Assembly (NCBI GenBank): GCA_014384285.1
Contig: JACNGE010000006.1
Coordinates: 1 to 64,000, forward strand
Length of the DNA stretch: 64,000 bases
Direction: 5' to 3'
Origin: Actinomycetota bacterium
GTDB lineage: Bacteria > Actinomycetota > Acidimicrobiia > Actinomarinales > Actinomarinaceae
The notes beneath the pieces are model-generated. The model did not search any database. It saw only the letters and a list, made by a program, of their open reading frames with translations, and had not been told where the DNA came from. Both the position numbers and the translations under genes were made by a program. This document shows, piece by piece, positions 8,453 through 17,369 of the stretch; positions within the stretch are counted from its first letter, which is position 1; each line of letters begins with the position of its first letter.

Positions 8453-9506
8453 CACTAGTTATTCTCTGGTGCAATGTTTCAATAGATTCTTCGGAAGCTT
8501 TTTGCTGGGTATTGTTAATTATTTTAATAAGTTTGTCAGTATCTAGTTGTGACACAAGATTAATCTTATCTTTCAAATCCTCTACGGAACCATCAAATTT
8601 TAAATAATTCAAAAAATTTTGATTAATATTACGGTCATAATCAGGATTACTATAAAAATTTATTAAACCGCTTGCCATCGTCTCAAGAACACTTTTATCG
8701 TAAAATCCTATCGGTGTGTTATTTATATGAAAACCCGCCCTATCTATGTGTTTATTAAGCTCAGCATGAGGAACCGGCCCTAAGAATTGTACATTTGAAT
8801 AAGCCATATATTTTTCTTTTAATGAATTTTGATATACTTCATCATCATTCGTAAGGGGTCCACCGATAATTGTAATTTTATTTGATTTACCATAGGTACT
8901 ATTCAAAAATCCTTGAATAGATGATTCAATATTCTTAGATTTAGAAATTCGACTAAATATTAAGAAATTATTTTGTTCAATATTTATCTTGTTTCTATAA
9001 AAAAGTTCATAATTTATTGCATGCCCTATGGTGGTAACTTTTTTTGACTTAATCGGATAAGAGTTTTCAGAAGCGGTAATTATTTTATCTGAAATAGTAT
9101 TAGCAATGTAAAGGACAATCTTTTTAAAAATTGTTGTAGGGCCCTTATGGGTATACCAAAATAATGTTTTAACATTCTTAAATCTAATAATCGTAGAACT
9201 GACTAAAAGTAAAGATGCTGACATATGTGAGAGGCAAAATTTATAGTCATTTTTCTTAATCAAGTTTTTAATTATTTTTCTAATCTTTATGAACTTAACA
9301 AGTCGACTTGAACTACTAAAATCTTCACTATAAATCCTTATATTTTTATTTAAACCTGTCAAATCTCCTTTATGAAGAGTAACTACGTCAACTTCCAGAT
9401 AATGTTCAGAAAATTTATTTATCCAGCTTATTGCAAATCCTAGTGAGGTATTTTTAGCATCTGTAGAGATATTGAAGATTAGTAACTTTTCTTTTCTCAT
9501 AATCAA
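8445..9506 (-). CDS. glycosyltransferase (GT-B fold)
   Basis: GT4-like glycosyltransferase. It has an N-terminal Rossmann-like half with a Lys-rich segment near residue 85, then NNFLIFSRISKSKNIESSIQGF, the usual start of the donor-binding half, followed by ITIIGGPLTN and VQFLGPVPHAELNKHIDRAGFHINNT. The last part, GFYDKSVLETMASG, carries the glutamate region of the EX7E motif in weak form. Its start overlaps the end of the upstream glycosyltransferase by 4 bases, so the two are translationally coupled. Specificity cannot be read from the sequence. Confidence 0.7.
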   Translation of the reverse strand: MIMRKEKLLIFNISTDAKNTSLGFAISWINKFSEHYLEVDVVTLHKGDLTGLNKNIRIYSEDFSSSSRLVKFIKIRKIIKNLIKKNDYKFCLSHMSASLLLVSSTIIRFKNVKTLFWYTHKGPTTIFKKIVLYIANTISDKIITASENSYPIKSKKVTTIGHAINYELFYRNKINIEQNNFLIFSRISKSKNIESSIQGFLNSTYGKSNKITIIGGPLTNDDEVYQNSLKEKYMAYSNVQFLGPVPHAELNKHIDRAGFHINNTPIGFYDKSVLETMASGLINFYSNPDYDRNINQNFLNYLKFDGSVEDLKDKINLVSQLDTDKLIKIINNTQQKASEESIETLHQRITSVI

Positions 9507-10633
9507 TTTTGTTCTAATCTTTCAATTACTTCTGTATATAACTGCGCTTGTGTTGGAAAGTTATGGTTCTCTCTAATATAGTTTTTGGCCTTAAGAGCTT
9601 TTTGGTGAGCAGAAGTTGAATTATTTATTATGAAATTGATACTTTCCGCTATTTGATACTTATTAGGTGGTGATGAAATTATGAACCCTCTGTCACCATT
9701 ATGAAGTAAATCTTTACATCCACCAGCCTCAGTACTCAAAATTGGAACCTCATAATTTATGGCTTCTAAGATTGAGTGAGGTAAGCCCTCATAGTCAGAT
9801 GCTTGTATGAAGAGGTGGGATTTTTCTAAGTATTTAGATATTGAATTGTTATCTACCTTACCAAGAAGTTTTACATTATTTTGAATTTCAAGATTGGTGA
9901 TTAATTCATTTAACCTTTGAAATTCGGTGCCTTCTCCAATTATCTCTAGCTTCAATCGACTATCATTTAATATACCTATAGCTTCAATTACTAAATCTAT
10001 ATTTTTTTGAACAACTAATCTTGAATTTACAAGCAGATTTTTTATTTTATTTGGCTGAGCTTTTCTCTCAAGGTCAACTATTTCAATTCCATTATTTATC
10101 TTCAAAACATTGTTAATAGAACCTAAATCATTTACAAACTTGTTCAGATTATTTGAAGGTGTAATGATAGTTTCAGATGAAATTATGCTCCAATTTCTTA
10201 ATAATTTCTGGATTTTTATATTCCAATTAGAATTTATTTTTTGGAAATCATCAAAATTTTTTTTTGTTTTATTTTTATTATAAAATCTTTCCCAGACAGG
10301 GTCCCCAACTATTTTTCTAACAATCCTTTTTTTCAAAAATATATTTGCAATAGCTGCCTCAACACCAAGACCGTTAACAAAAACAACATCACTTTTCCTT
10401 CCATATTTAATTATTAGAAAAACAGTCTTAATCCATCTAAGAAGTAGATTTGTAGATCTCTTAATTCTTCTAACGCTTAATTGATTTTCATTATCTACAC
10501 TTAAATCATCTGCTAAACATATTATTTGTATTTCGTGACCTTGATTTAATAAGTGTTTAGCTATTTTAGGAACGAAAACAGCAGGACCTCCAATATCTGG
10601 AGGAAATATTCCTACAGTTATTAAAATATTCAT
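9503..10633 (-). CDS. GT4 family glycosyltransferase
   Basis: Canonical GT4 enzyme: N-terminus MNILITVGIFPPDIGGPAVF with a glycine-rich acceptor loop, and C-terminal LLVNSRLVVQKNIDLVIEA, LEIIGEG, VKLLGKVDNNSI, then SHLFIQASDYEGLPHSILEAINYEVP (EX7E) and STEAGGCKDLLHNGDRGFI. At 376 residues it is full length. It follows the SDR gene at 10652 by 18 bases and overlaps the next glycosyltransferase by 4 bases, forming a minus-strand run 12614-8445 of two SDR enzymes and two transferases. Likely cytoplasmic face; sugar unknown. Confidence 0.85.
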   Translation of the reverse strand: MNILITVGIFPPDIGGPAVFVPKIAKHLLNQGHEIQIICLADDLSVDNENQLSVRRIKRSTNLLLRWIKTVFLIIKYGRKSDVVFVNGLGVEAAIANIFLKKRIVRKIVGDPVWERFYNKNKTKKNFDDFQKINSNWNIKIQKLLRNWSIISSETIITPSNNLNKFVNDLGSINNVLKINNGIEIVDLERKAQPNKIKNLLVNSRLVVQKNIDLVIEAIGILNDSRLKLEIIGEGTEFQRLNELITNLEIQNNVKLLGKVDNNSISKYLEKSHLFIQASDYEGLPHSILEAINYEVPILSTEAGGCKDLLHNGDRGFIISSPPNKYQIAESINFIINNSTSAHQKALKAKNYIRENHNFPTQAQLYTEVIERLEQN

Positions 10634-10651
10634 AAGTTAAAGTTTATTAAG

Positions 10652-11614
10652 TTATTTTTTTTTATGAGCAACTATCTTTTTAATCATTGATTCAATATTT
10701 TCTGAAGGTGATATTCCAGTTAAATTTACTATTTTTTCTATATTCGGGGTTCTTCTTGTTGGGTCTTCAAATTTGTCCCCAAAAATTTTCTCATGTTCTA
10801 TGTACTTTATTTCTGAAGTTGATTCACACATATTAATAACTAGCTCTGCAAGATCTTTGATAGTAATTTCTTGAGTTTGACCAATATTAAAAACTTGTCC
10901 GTAAGCTTTCATTTCTGCAAGTTTAATAAAATAATCCGTAACATCTTCTACCCAAGTAAATGATCTAGATTGGCTTCCATCTCCATGGATTACTATATTT
11001 TCATTATTTAGTGCTGCATCAATAAATTTTGGAACTACCATTCCAAATTCTGAAAGCTGATTAGGACCAATTATATTAAATAATCTAACTATTATTGGAT
11101 TAAGTTTTTTTTCTTCATATTCTGAAAGTGCCAAAAATTCATCGATCATTTTTGAAGCTGCATAAGACCAACGCAATTTTGTTGTTGGTCCAATTAAGCT
11201 CCGGGATTCTTCGGTCCACTCCTTGTCTTCAGAGACACCATACACCTCTGATGTAGAAGTAATCAATACAGGTATGTCATTATCCTTACAGGCCTCAAAA
11301 ACTTCATGAGTTGCCATTATATTAGTTAGTAGAGATTGACTTAGATTTTCCATGATGTACTGAACACCAACTCCTGCTGCAAGGTGGTAACAGAAATCGA
11401 ACCCTCTAAAGAGTTCACTTAAATTATCAACATCTTCAACTTTTTTATTTATAAATGTAATTTTGTTTGATTCGGAAAACTTGTCAATGTTGCTATTTTT
11501 GCCAGTTGACAAATCATCGATTACAAGAATATCTTCGACTCCTCTGTTGAGTAATTTTTCTATTAAGTGTGAGCCAATAAACCCAGCTCCACCTGTAATA
11601 ATTATTTTTTTCAT
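10652..11614 (-). CDS. NAD-dependent epimerase/dehydratase (extended SDR)
   Basis: Nucleotide-sugar-modifying extended SDR. It has GGAGFIGSHL (8-17), DDLSTGK after the second strand (an NAD-selecting aspartate), STSEVYG, the catalytic WSYAASK (Tyr near 151), VRLFNIIGPNQ, and GDGSQSRSFTWVEDV. The overall layout is GalE-like, but the stretch SRSLIGPTTKLRWSYAASK resembles the decarboxylase/epimerase subgroups more than GalE, so the reaction is open. It sits one base after the UDP-glucuronate epimerase-like gene and upstream of two glycosyltransferases, and probably supplies their donor. Confidence 0.78.
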   Translation of the reverse strand: MKKIIITGGAGFIGSHLIEKLLNRGVEDILVIDDLSTGKNSNIDKFSESNKITFINKKVEDVDNLSELFRGFDFCYHLAAGVGVQYIMENLSQSLLTNIMATHEVFEACKDNDIPVLITSTSEVYGVSEDKEWTEESRSLIGPTTKLRWSYAASKMIDEFLALSEYEEKKLNPIIVRLFNIIGPNQLSEFGMVVPKFIDAALNNENIVIHGDGSQSRSFTWVEDVTDYFIKLAEMKAYGQVFNIGQTQEITIKDLAELVINMCESTSEIKYIEHEKIFGDKFEDPTRRTPNIEKIVNLTGISPSENIESMIKKIVAHKKK

Positions 11615-11615
11615 A

Positions 11616-12614
11616 TTATTTTTTTATATAAGTTAATGATTTTAGCATCTCTGAATTTTCTAAGTACCACGCTACTGTCTTTTCCACTCCATCGTCTATT
11701 AAAGTAGATGGCTCCCAACCAAGACATTCTTTAATGTGATCTAAATCAGGTTTTACAACATCAGGATCTTTTAGTGCTCGTTCCTTATAAGTAATTATTG
11801 GTTCGATTTTAGTTTTTTGTTTGATAATTTCAATTACACGATTTAATGACACAGTATTATTTGATCCTATATTGAAAGTATCAGAGGAGTTGAGATCTAT
11901 TAATTTAATTAAAGCTTCTACAACATCATCAATATACGTAAAAGATCTTCTTTGTTCTCCATCTCCAAAAACTTGAACTTTTTCACCGTTTATTACCCAA
12001 TGTATGAATCGTAATATAGACATATCTGGGCGTCCGTAAGGACCATAAACTGTAAAAAATCTAGGTATTATTACATTAGTATCCGAACCATCAAGTATTG
12101 TTTTTGCTAATATTTCTCCTGAAAGTTTTGTACTTGCATATACAGATGGTGGTTTAAGTTTTTCATCTTTATTCTCTTTCATCAAATTTTCTCCACTGTC
12201 TCCGTAGATTGATGATGTTGAGGCAATTATTAGTGAAGAAATTTCAGATGTTTTACAATAATTAGCAACATTAGTAGTTGCAACCGTATTATCTAAGACA
12301 TAACTGTAGGGTTCTAAAAAACTTTGCCTAACACCAGCTCGAGCTGCCATATGATAAAAATAGTTTGCTTGAAAATCGAGAGAATGTAGTCTATTTATCG
12401 ACAATGGTTCACAAAGATTCATTTCCTGGAAGATAAATTCTTCATTTTGTTCAAGCTTGGAAAGCCTCAGCTTTTTGAGGTTTACATCGTAAGCATCGTT
12501 TAATGAATCTATCCCAATTACTTGATTTCCTGCGTCAATAAGGTTTTTTGCTAGATGATAACCTATAAATCCTGCAGCACCCGAAATGATTATTTTATTG
12601 TTCACAATAATCAT
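11616..12614 (-). CDS. UDP-glucuronate 4-epimerase-like SDR
   Basis: Extended SDR with the signatures of UDP-glucuronate 4-epimerases (CapI/LspL type): GAAGFIGYHLAKNL, IDSLNDAYD, HMAARAGVRQSFLEPYSYV, catalytic YASTK (Tyr near 159), then FTVYGPYGRPDMSILRFIHW and GDGEQRRSFTYIDDV. It would convert UDP-glucuronate from ugd to UDP-galacturonate. Length is normal (332). The start may instead be GTG at 12605, because TAGCAT lies 7 bases before it, matching the leaderless spacing seen elsewhere in this window. It is divergent from a polymerase-like gene. Confidence 0.82.
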   Translation of the reverse strand: MIIVNNKIIISGAAGFIGYHLAKNLIDAGNQVIGIDSLNDAYDVNLKKLRLSKLEQNEEFIFQEMNLCEPLSINRLHSLDFQANYFYHMAARAGVRQSFLEPYSYVLDNTVATTNVANYCKTSEISSLIIASTSSIYGDSGENLMKENKDEKLKPPSVYASTKLSGEILAKTILDGSDTNVIIPRFFTVYGPYGRPDMSILRFIHWVINGEKVQVFGDGEQRRSFTYIDDVVEALIKLIDLNSSDTFNIGSNNTVSLNRVIEIIKQKTKIEPIITYKERALKDPDVVKPDLDHIKECLGWEPSTLIDDGVEKTVAWYLENSEMLKSLTYIKK

Positions 12615-12677
12615 GCTACCAAAAAAATATATATTACTTTAAAAAGATTTAAATAGTATTTATTTAATTAACAAAAG

Positions 12678-12683
12678 TAGAAT
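12678..12683 (+). promoter_or_regulatory. -10 box TAGAAT before second polymerase-like gene
   Basis: TAGAAT is 7 bases before GTG 12691, again fitting a leaderless transcript. It lies in the 76-base divergent gap, so this gap must carry promoters in both directions. Confidence 0.4.
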
Positions 12684-12690
12684 TTTAATA

Positions 12691-13893
12691 GTGAAATTAT
12701 TACTAAAAAAAATAAAGCGACTTTCACCTCTCAATTTCTTATTTATTATTCCTTTAATTCCTCATTACAACATCATCCCAGGCTATATTCATACCGATGA
12801 CTTACCAGTTTTGTTAATATTCGGTTTAATTTTGTTGCGAGTAACTTCTATTTATGAAGATTTCAAACCTATTCAGGGTTACTTGTTCATAGATATCTTT
12901 ATTGTTTATTTAGTTATACAGAATATTTTTCTAGGAGAGGGATCTTTTAATACTGAAATTCTAAGATTTATTTTTTACGCGACACTGTTTTTTTTCATTT
13001 TAGGAAATAACGTAGACCCTTTTCATGAAAACTTACCTGTGATACTATTTTTCATTTGCAGCACCTTTTCAATAGTAGCTTTCTTTTTTGGATTCAATCT
13101 AGGAACAGATTTGTATAATAATTGGAACATAGGACTTAACTTAAGTGATATTGAATATATCAAAGGAAGGGTTAATGGTTTTCAAGCCGGTGGACCCAAC
13201 AGTTTTGCCGATTTAATCACTGTTACAGGAATATATTCAATTTTCAAGCTAGGAGATAATCATTTTCCATATATCTCAAGTTTTGCTATTTTGGGCTGCT
13301 TTTTCACTTATTCAAGATTTTCATTGATAGTCCTGCTTGCGTTTATTCTCATCAGGGCTGTTAAGACCGAAAATAAAATTTTAAATTTAGGAATAGTTTT
13401 TGGATCAATTCTTATTTGTATCAACTTTGGACTAATAGAACGCTTTGCAAATGATGATAATTCAGGTATTCAAGACAGAATTGAAATGAATGAGGGAACC
13501 AGAGAATTTATTGTTCAGGATACGATATTTAATAACCTTATTGGAAGGGGTCACAATAGCTTTATCGTAAGTGGAGCTGAGATAATAGATATTAATACTT
13601 TTGAGAAGAACTCAGTTTCTTACGGACCCCACAATTCTTATTTGTTTATTATTTTAAACTATGGAGTCCTCGGTTTAATTCTGTATTTATTGATTTTTAA
13701 AAGTATTATTTCTTACACAATTCGAATTAAAAATATATTTAATGAATCACCACATTTTTATGTAATAGCTTCATTTTTTCTTTTATCTTTTTCTAGTGAT
13801 ATATTACAGAACCATAGTATTTCCTGGTTTTTTTATCTATCAAGCTTTCTCTTCATGAAAGAACTTTATACCCAAAATTCTTATGAACATTAA
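12691..13893 (+). CDS. O-antigen polymerase/ligase-like membrane protein
   Basis: About ten hydrophobic segments with Wzy_C-like landmarks: GRVNGFQAGGPN near residue 160, FTYSRFSLIVLLAFILI near 208, an external loop containing IGRGHNSF, then GPHNSYLFIILNYGVLGLILY, whose HN motif is typical of Wzy/WaaL. The GRVNGFQAGGPN segment closely matches the same segment of the polymerase-like protein at 316, so the two are probably paralogues. This one has the ordinary short loop, at 400 residues in total. It would polymerise repeat units or ligate the finished chain outside the membrane. Starts with GTG. Polymerase versus ligase cannot be decided from sequence. Confidence 0.75.
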   Translation: MKLLLKKIKRLSPLNFLFIIPLIPHYNIIPGYIHTDDLPVLLIFGLILLRVTSIYEDFKPIQGYLFIDIFIVYLVIQNIFLGEGSFNTEILRFIFYATLFFFILGNNVDPFHENLPVILFFICSTFSIVAFFFGFNLGTDLYNNWNIGLNLSDIEYIKGRVNGFQAGGPNSFADLITVTGIYSIFKLGDNHFPYISSFAILGCFFTYSRFSLIVLLAFILIRAVKTENKILNLGIVFGSILICINFGLIERFANDDNSGIQDRIEMNEGTREFIVQDTIFNNLIGRGHNSFIVSGAEIIDINTFEKNSVSYGPHNSYLFIILNYGVLGLILYLLIFKSIISYTIRIKNIFNESPHFYVIASFFLLSFSSDILQNHSISWFFYLSSFLFMKELYTQNSYEH

Positions 13894-13920
13894 ATACTCT
13901 CTAATTACAGAAATGAAACA

Positions 13921-13926
13921 TATACT
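13921..13926 (+). promoter_or_regulatory. -10 box TATACT before SDR operon
   Basis: TATACT ends 9 bases before ATG 13936 in the 42-base gap after the polymerase-like gene. It would start the five-gene run that ends at 18538. Confidence 0.45.
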
Positions 13927-13935
13927 ATTGTATAG

Positions 13936-14868
13936 ATGAAAATTTTAGTTGTAGGTGGTGCTGGATATGTCGGAGGCGGCATAGTTGATAAATTGATGAA
14001 CAACCATGATGTCACTGTCTATGATTCACTCATCTATGAAACTTCTTATAGAAAAAAAGTTAATTTTATTTTTGGAGACATCAGAGATTATGGAAAATTA
14101 AATGCCATCTTAAATGATTATGACGCAGTTATATGGTTAGCTGCTCTTGTTGGGGACGGAGCATGTAGTATAAATCCAGCACTAACCCAGGAGATTAATT
14201 CTGAAAGTGTTAGAAACCTAGTTCAAAATTATCACGGTAGAATTGTTTTTTTATCGACATGCTCAGTTTATGGGGCTCAGGATGGTATTCTCTCAGAAAA
14301 GTCTTCTACCAATCCACTTTCAGAATATGCTAGTTCAAAACTAGTTGCAGAAAAATATTTGGAACAATCTAATGCAATAATTTTTCGACTAGGTACATTA
14401 TTTGGAATTAGCGACCAATATTCAAGAATAAGATTAGATTTAGTAGTTAATATTTTAGTAACTAAAGCCTTAATGGAAAATAAAATGAGTGTTTTTGGAG
14501 GAGATCAATGGCGACCTCTTTTGCATGTAAATGATGTCGCTAATGCTATTGATGCAACAATAGGAACTGATACAAGAGGAATATTCAACCTCCACTACCA
14601 GAATTTTAAAATAATTGAAATTGCCGAAAATATTAAGAAAAAAGTAGATTCTTCACAAATTATTACAACCCCAATGGAATTTCAGGATGCAAGAAATTAC
14701 CAAGTTACAAGTGAAAAGTTATTTAATGAGACTGGTTTCAAAGCAGAAGTTGATCTTGATACTGGCATAGAAGAAATTTATGAGTTGGTTTTCAACAATA
14801 GAATAAAAGATATTAATGATCCAAGGTACTCTAACCAAAACTTTCTAAAGCTTTATGGAGTTAATTAG
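13936..14868 (+). CDS. NAD-dependent epimerase/dehydratase (extended SDR)
   Basis: Nucleotide-sugar SDR. The N-terminus has GGAGYVGGGIVDKL, and the NAD site includes YDSLIYE. WLAALVGDGACSINP, LSTCSVYG and the catalytic YASSK (Y131, K135) follow, then FRLGTLFG and GDQWRPLLHVNDV. It is of the GalE/RmlB-like class, and the AALVGDGAC segment is seen in SDRs of uncertain reaction found in sugar clusters. It lacks the features of the PF02719 type UDP-GlcNAc 4,6-dehydratases (CapE/FnlA). It is first in a run with an RmlC-like cupin, an RmlD-like reductase and a WecB-like epimerase, and so probably makes or alters the 4-keto sugar they use. Confidence 0.75.
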   Translation: MKILVVGGAGYVGGGIVDKLMNNHDVTVYDSLIYETSYRKKVNFIFGDIRDYGKLNAILNDYDAVIWLAALVGDGACSINPALTQEINSESVRNLVQNYHGRIVFLSTCSVYGAQDGILSEKSSTNPLSEYASSKLVAEKYLEQSNAIIFRLGTLFGISDQYSRIRLDLVVNILVTKALMENKMSVFGGDQWRPLLHVNDVANAIDATIGTDTRGIFNLHYQNFKIIEIAENIKKKVDSSQIITTPMEFQDARNYQVTSEKLFNETGFKAEVDLDTGIEEIYELVFNNRIKDINDPRYSNQNFLKLYGVN

Positions 14869-15314
14869 TGGAACCTAAATTATTTCAAATTAATATGTCA
14901 TCTGACCATAGGGGAAAAGTTTTATTTTCTAATGATTTTGATATGTCAGAAATCAAAAGATCTTATGTGGTTACTAATACACTTCAAAAAACTGTCAGAG
15001 CATGGCACGGTCACATATCAGAGCAAAAATGGATAACGGTACAAAAAGGTGAGTTTTTAGTTTGTCTCGTTAAAGTAGATGATTTTGAAAATCCAGATAA
15101 AAAACTTGAAGTAAAAGAGTACTTATTAAATCCCGAAAATAGTGTTTTATTCGTTCCAGGTGGATACGCAAATGGAGCAATGAACCTAACAAAAGAAAAC
15201 GAAATACGTTATTTTTCATCGACCACCTTAAAGGAGTCATCTAAGGACGATTATAGAATTGACGCAAAATTTTGGGATCCATGGACAGTTCATAATCCAA
15301 ATTTTTATGAGTAA
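14868..15314 (+). CDS. RmlC-like cupin, dTDP-4-dehydrorhamnose 3,5-epimerase family
   Basis: Single-domain cupin of 148 residues. The conserved RAWHGHISEQKW carries the family histidine, LFVPGGYANGAMNL and RYFSSTTLKESSKDDYRIDA follow, and the C-terminus ends in a typical WDPW. Classical RmlC is about 180 residues, so this is a short form, closer to WxcM/FdtA-like sugar epimerases and isomerases. The GTG start shares one base with the preceding stop. It likely epimerises a 4-keto nucleotide sugar made by the SDR upstream, ahead of the RmlD-like reductase that overlaps it by 8 bases. Confidence 0.72.
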   Translation: MEPKLFQINMSSDHRGKVLFSNDFDMSEIKRSYVVTNTLQKTVRAWHGHISEQKWITVQKGEFLVCLVKVDDFENPDKKLEVKEYLLNPENSVLFVPGGYANGAMNLTKENEIRYFSSTTLKESSKDDYRIDAKFWDPWTVHNPNFYE

Positions 15315-16215
15315 TGTTTTAATTTTGGGTATTGATGGCATGCTTGGAAACATGCTTTCAGAGGTATTTTCATCAAAGTCATCAGATAACCTTACTTTCA
15401 CTTCCCGGAAAAATAATTTAGACTCAAGAGCTCTTAATGGAGAAGTTCTAAGCTTCGATGCACATTCAGATGTGTTTAACACTCTTGCTCAAAAGACTAG
15501 ACCTGACTATGTAATCAATTGTATTGGTGCAATTAAGCCCCTAATCATTGAAGATGATAAAAACTCAATTAAAAATGCTTACCTAGTTAATTCCTACCTA
15601 CCATTAAGTATCTCTAAATCAGCAGTTGAATTAGGTTTCCAGTATCTTCAAATTGGGACAGACTGTGTATTTTCTGGTTCAAAAGGCGGCTATACAGAGA
15701 AAAGCAAATTGGATGCCTTAGATGTATATGGTAAATCAAAAATAGTAGGCGAATTCTTAACTGGTAATAAAAGTGTTGTCAGGTCAAGTATTATTGGTCC
15801 AGAGAAAGGAGAAGGAAAGTCTTTGCTAAATTGGTTCTATAACGAGCATTCAAGTGAAATAAATGGATTTAACAATCATTTATGGAATGGCGTAACAACT
15901 TTGAATTTTTCAAAAATTGTTCACGGAATAGTTGAAGGAAAACATGATGTAGGTTTAATACAGCATCTGATTCCCTCCGATGTAGTTACAAAGTATGAAT
16001 TATTAAATATGTTTTCTAAGCATTTTAAAAAAACAATAAAAATAAATAAAATTGATGCAGAAAATGTAATAGATAGAACTCTCAACACAGTGGACAGTAA
16101 TAAAAATGACATTCTGTGGAAACTAGGTGGATATACGGAGGTCCAAACTATTGAAGAAAATATTATAGAACTTTCTAATTACCACTATTCAAAGGAACTA
16201 CTAGGTCAACCATGA
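15307..16215 (+). CDS. RmlD-like nucleotide-sugar 4-reductase
   Basis: SDR of the RmlD (dTDP-4-dehydrorhamnose reductase) family. It starts MSNVLILGIDGMLGNML, with the nucleotide-binding loop GxxGMxG in variant form, and continues with PDYVINCIGAIKP, GTDCVFSGSKGGY and YGKSK as the catalytic pair. I chose ATG 15307 over an in-frame start at 15259, since the latter adds a tail that reads back into the cupin gene. At 302 residues it matches RmlD and the WbvR-type reductases of L-quinovosamine routes. Its stop overlaps the WecB-like start by 4 bases, and the four genes 13936-17369 look like one pathway. Confidence 0.78.
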   Translation: MSNVLILGIDGMLGNMLSEVFSSKSSDNLTFTSRKNNLDSRALNGEVLSFDAHSDVFNTLAQKTRPDYVINCIGAIKPLIIEDDKNSIKNAYLVNSYLPLSISKSAVELGFQYLQIGTDCVFSGSKGGYTEKSKLDALDVYGKSKIVGEFLTGNKSVVRSSIIGPEKGEGKSLLNWFYNEHSSEINGFNNHLWNGVTTLNFSKIVHGIVEGKHDVGLIQHLIPSDVVTKYELLNMFSKHFKKTIKINKIDAENVIDRTLNTVDSNKNDILWKLGGYTEVQTIEENIIELSNYHYSKELLGQP

Positions 16216-17369
16216 AAGATATAGGAATAATTTTAGGCATTAGACCAGATGTAATTAGAGCAAGTAAAATTCTAAACCTTTTAAGCAACACAAGTGATAT
16301 AAGTTTCGACTTTATTTGGTCAGGTCAGCATTATTCAGAAAACATGAAAGATGTTTTTTTTGAACAATTAAATGTACCAAAGCCAGATGTAGAGTTTGAG
16401 ATAGAAAAAGGAAATGATGCACAGATCGTAAGTTCCGTTATCAAGAATACATACAACCATTTAGAAAAAAATAAATATAAAGCAGTAGTATTTCTAGGAG
16501 ATACCAATACTGTAATGGGCTCAATAGCAGTTGCACAACACAATATTCCTATTGTTCATATCGAAGGATGTATGAGATCATACGATTGGAGAATGCCTGA
16601 AGAGAAGTATAGAACAACGATAGATCATCTTTCAGATAGAATCTATGCCTATCTAGACTCTTACAAACAACAAGGACTTAATGAGGGAATTTCTGACAAA
16701 GTAATTAAAGTTACTGGTAATCCAATTGTAGATATCATCAATGAGAACAATAACCTATTTCAAAATGCTGAGAATTATCTTTCTGAAGAAATAGTAAAAA
16801 TCATCTCAAACGAAAGTTTCTTATTGGCTACTGTTCACAGAAGAGAAAATATTTTAGACAAAAATAGCTTGAATCAAATAGTAAATCTGATTAACCAAAC
16901 AGAGACTCAAGTAATTTTCCCCATGGGCTACACAACACAAAGCAAAATAGAAGAATATAATTTGAAACTAAATTCAAACGTTCATGTGTGTGATCCTATT
17001 GGTTATTTAGAATTTATGCACTTATTAGACCGTTCAAATTATGTATTTTCAGATTCGGGAACTGTAGTAGAGGAAGCTTGTATATTAGGTACACCGAGTA
17101 TTCAATTAAGGTTTTCAACAGAGAGACCCGAAGTTTATGATGTAAAGTCATCAGTAAAATTTGACCCCTCAATTGAACACAACGAGTATCAATCATTTTT
17201 AAACAAAGCTCAAAGCTTAATGGATACAAAATGGAAACAACCATTTGGAGACGGTAATGCTTCTAGCAAAATAGTAGAGGACTTAATCCATCTTTCTCAA
17301 AATGATGCTTTTAAGAAACATAAACCCGGTGATTACCCATTTGATATCAGCAACTCGTTTAAAGAATGA
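16212..17369 (+). CDS. non-hydrolysing UDP-HexNAc 2-epimerase (WecB family, FnlC/WbvD-like)
   Basis: WecB-fold epimerase. Motifs are LGIRPDVIRA near the start, HIEGCMRSYDWRMPEEKYRTTIDHLSD (about 115-141), TGNPIVD, ATVHRREN, and SDSGTVVEEACILGTPSIQLRFSTERPE, which contains the catalytic acid residues of the family. It differs from the second copy at 27484 (HVESGLRSRNMMMPEERNR) and is more like the C2-epimerases that act late in L-FucNAc or L-QuiNAc synthesis. That assignment is an inference from its neighbours: an RmlD-like reductase before it and a WbuB-like transferase after it, overlapping by 4 bases. Confidence 0.83.
   Translation: MKDIGIILGIRPDVIRASKILNLLSNTSDISFDFIWSGQHYSENMKDVFFEQLNVPKPDVEFEIEKGNDAQIVSSVIKNTYNHLEKNKYKAVVFLGDTNTVMGSIAVAQHNIPIVHIEGCMRSYDWRMPEEKYRTTIDHLSDRIYAYLDSYKQQGLNEGISDKVIKVTGNPIVDIINENNNLFQNAENYLSEEIVKIISNESFLLATVHRRENILDKNSLNQIVNLINQTETQVIFPMGYTTQSKIEEYNLKLNSNVHVCDPIGYLEFMHLLDRSNYVFSDSGTVVEEACILGTPSIQLRFSTERPEVYDVKSSVKFDPSIEHNEYQSFLNKAQSLMDTKWKQPFGDGNASSKIVEDLIHLSQNDAFKKHKPGDYPFDISNSFKE

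Noticed and set aside
15237-15482. 81-codon minus-strand frame across the cupin/RmlD join
   Set aside because: Shadow of two well-supported overlapping genes.
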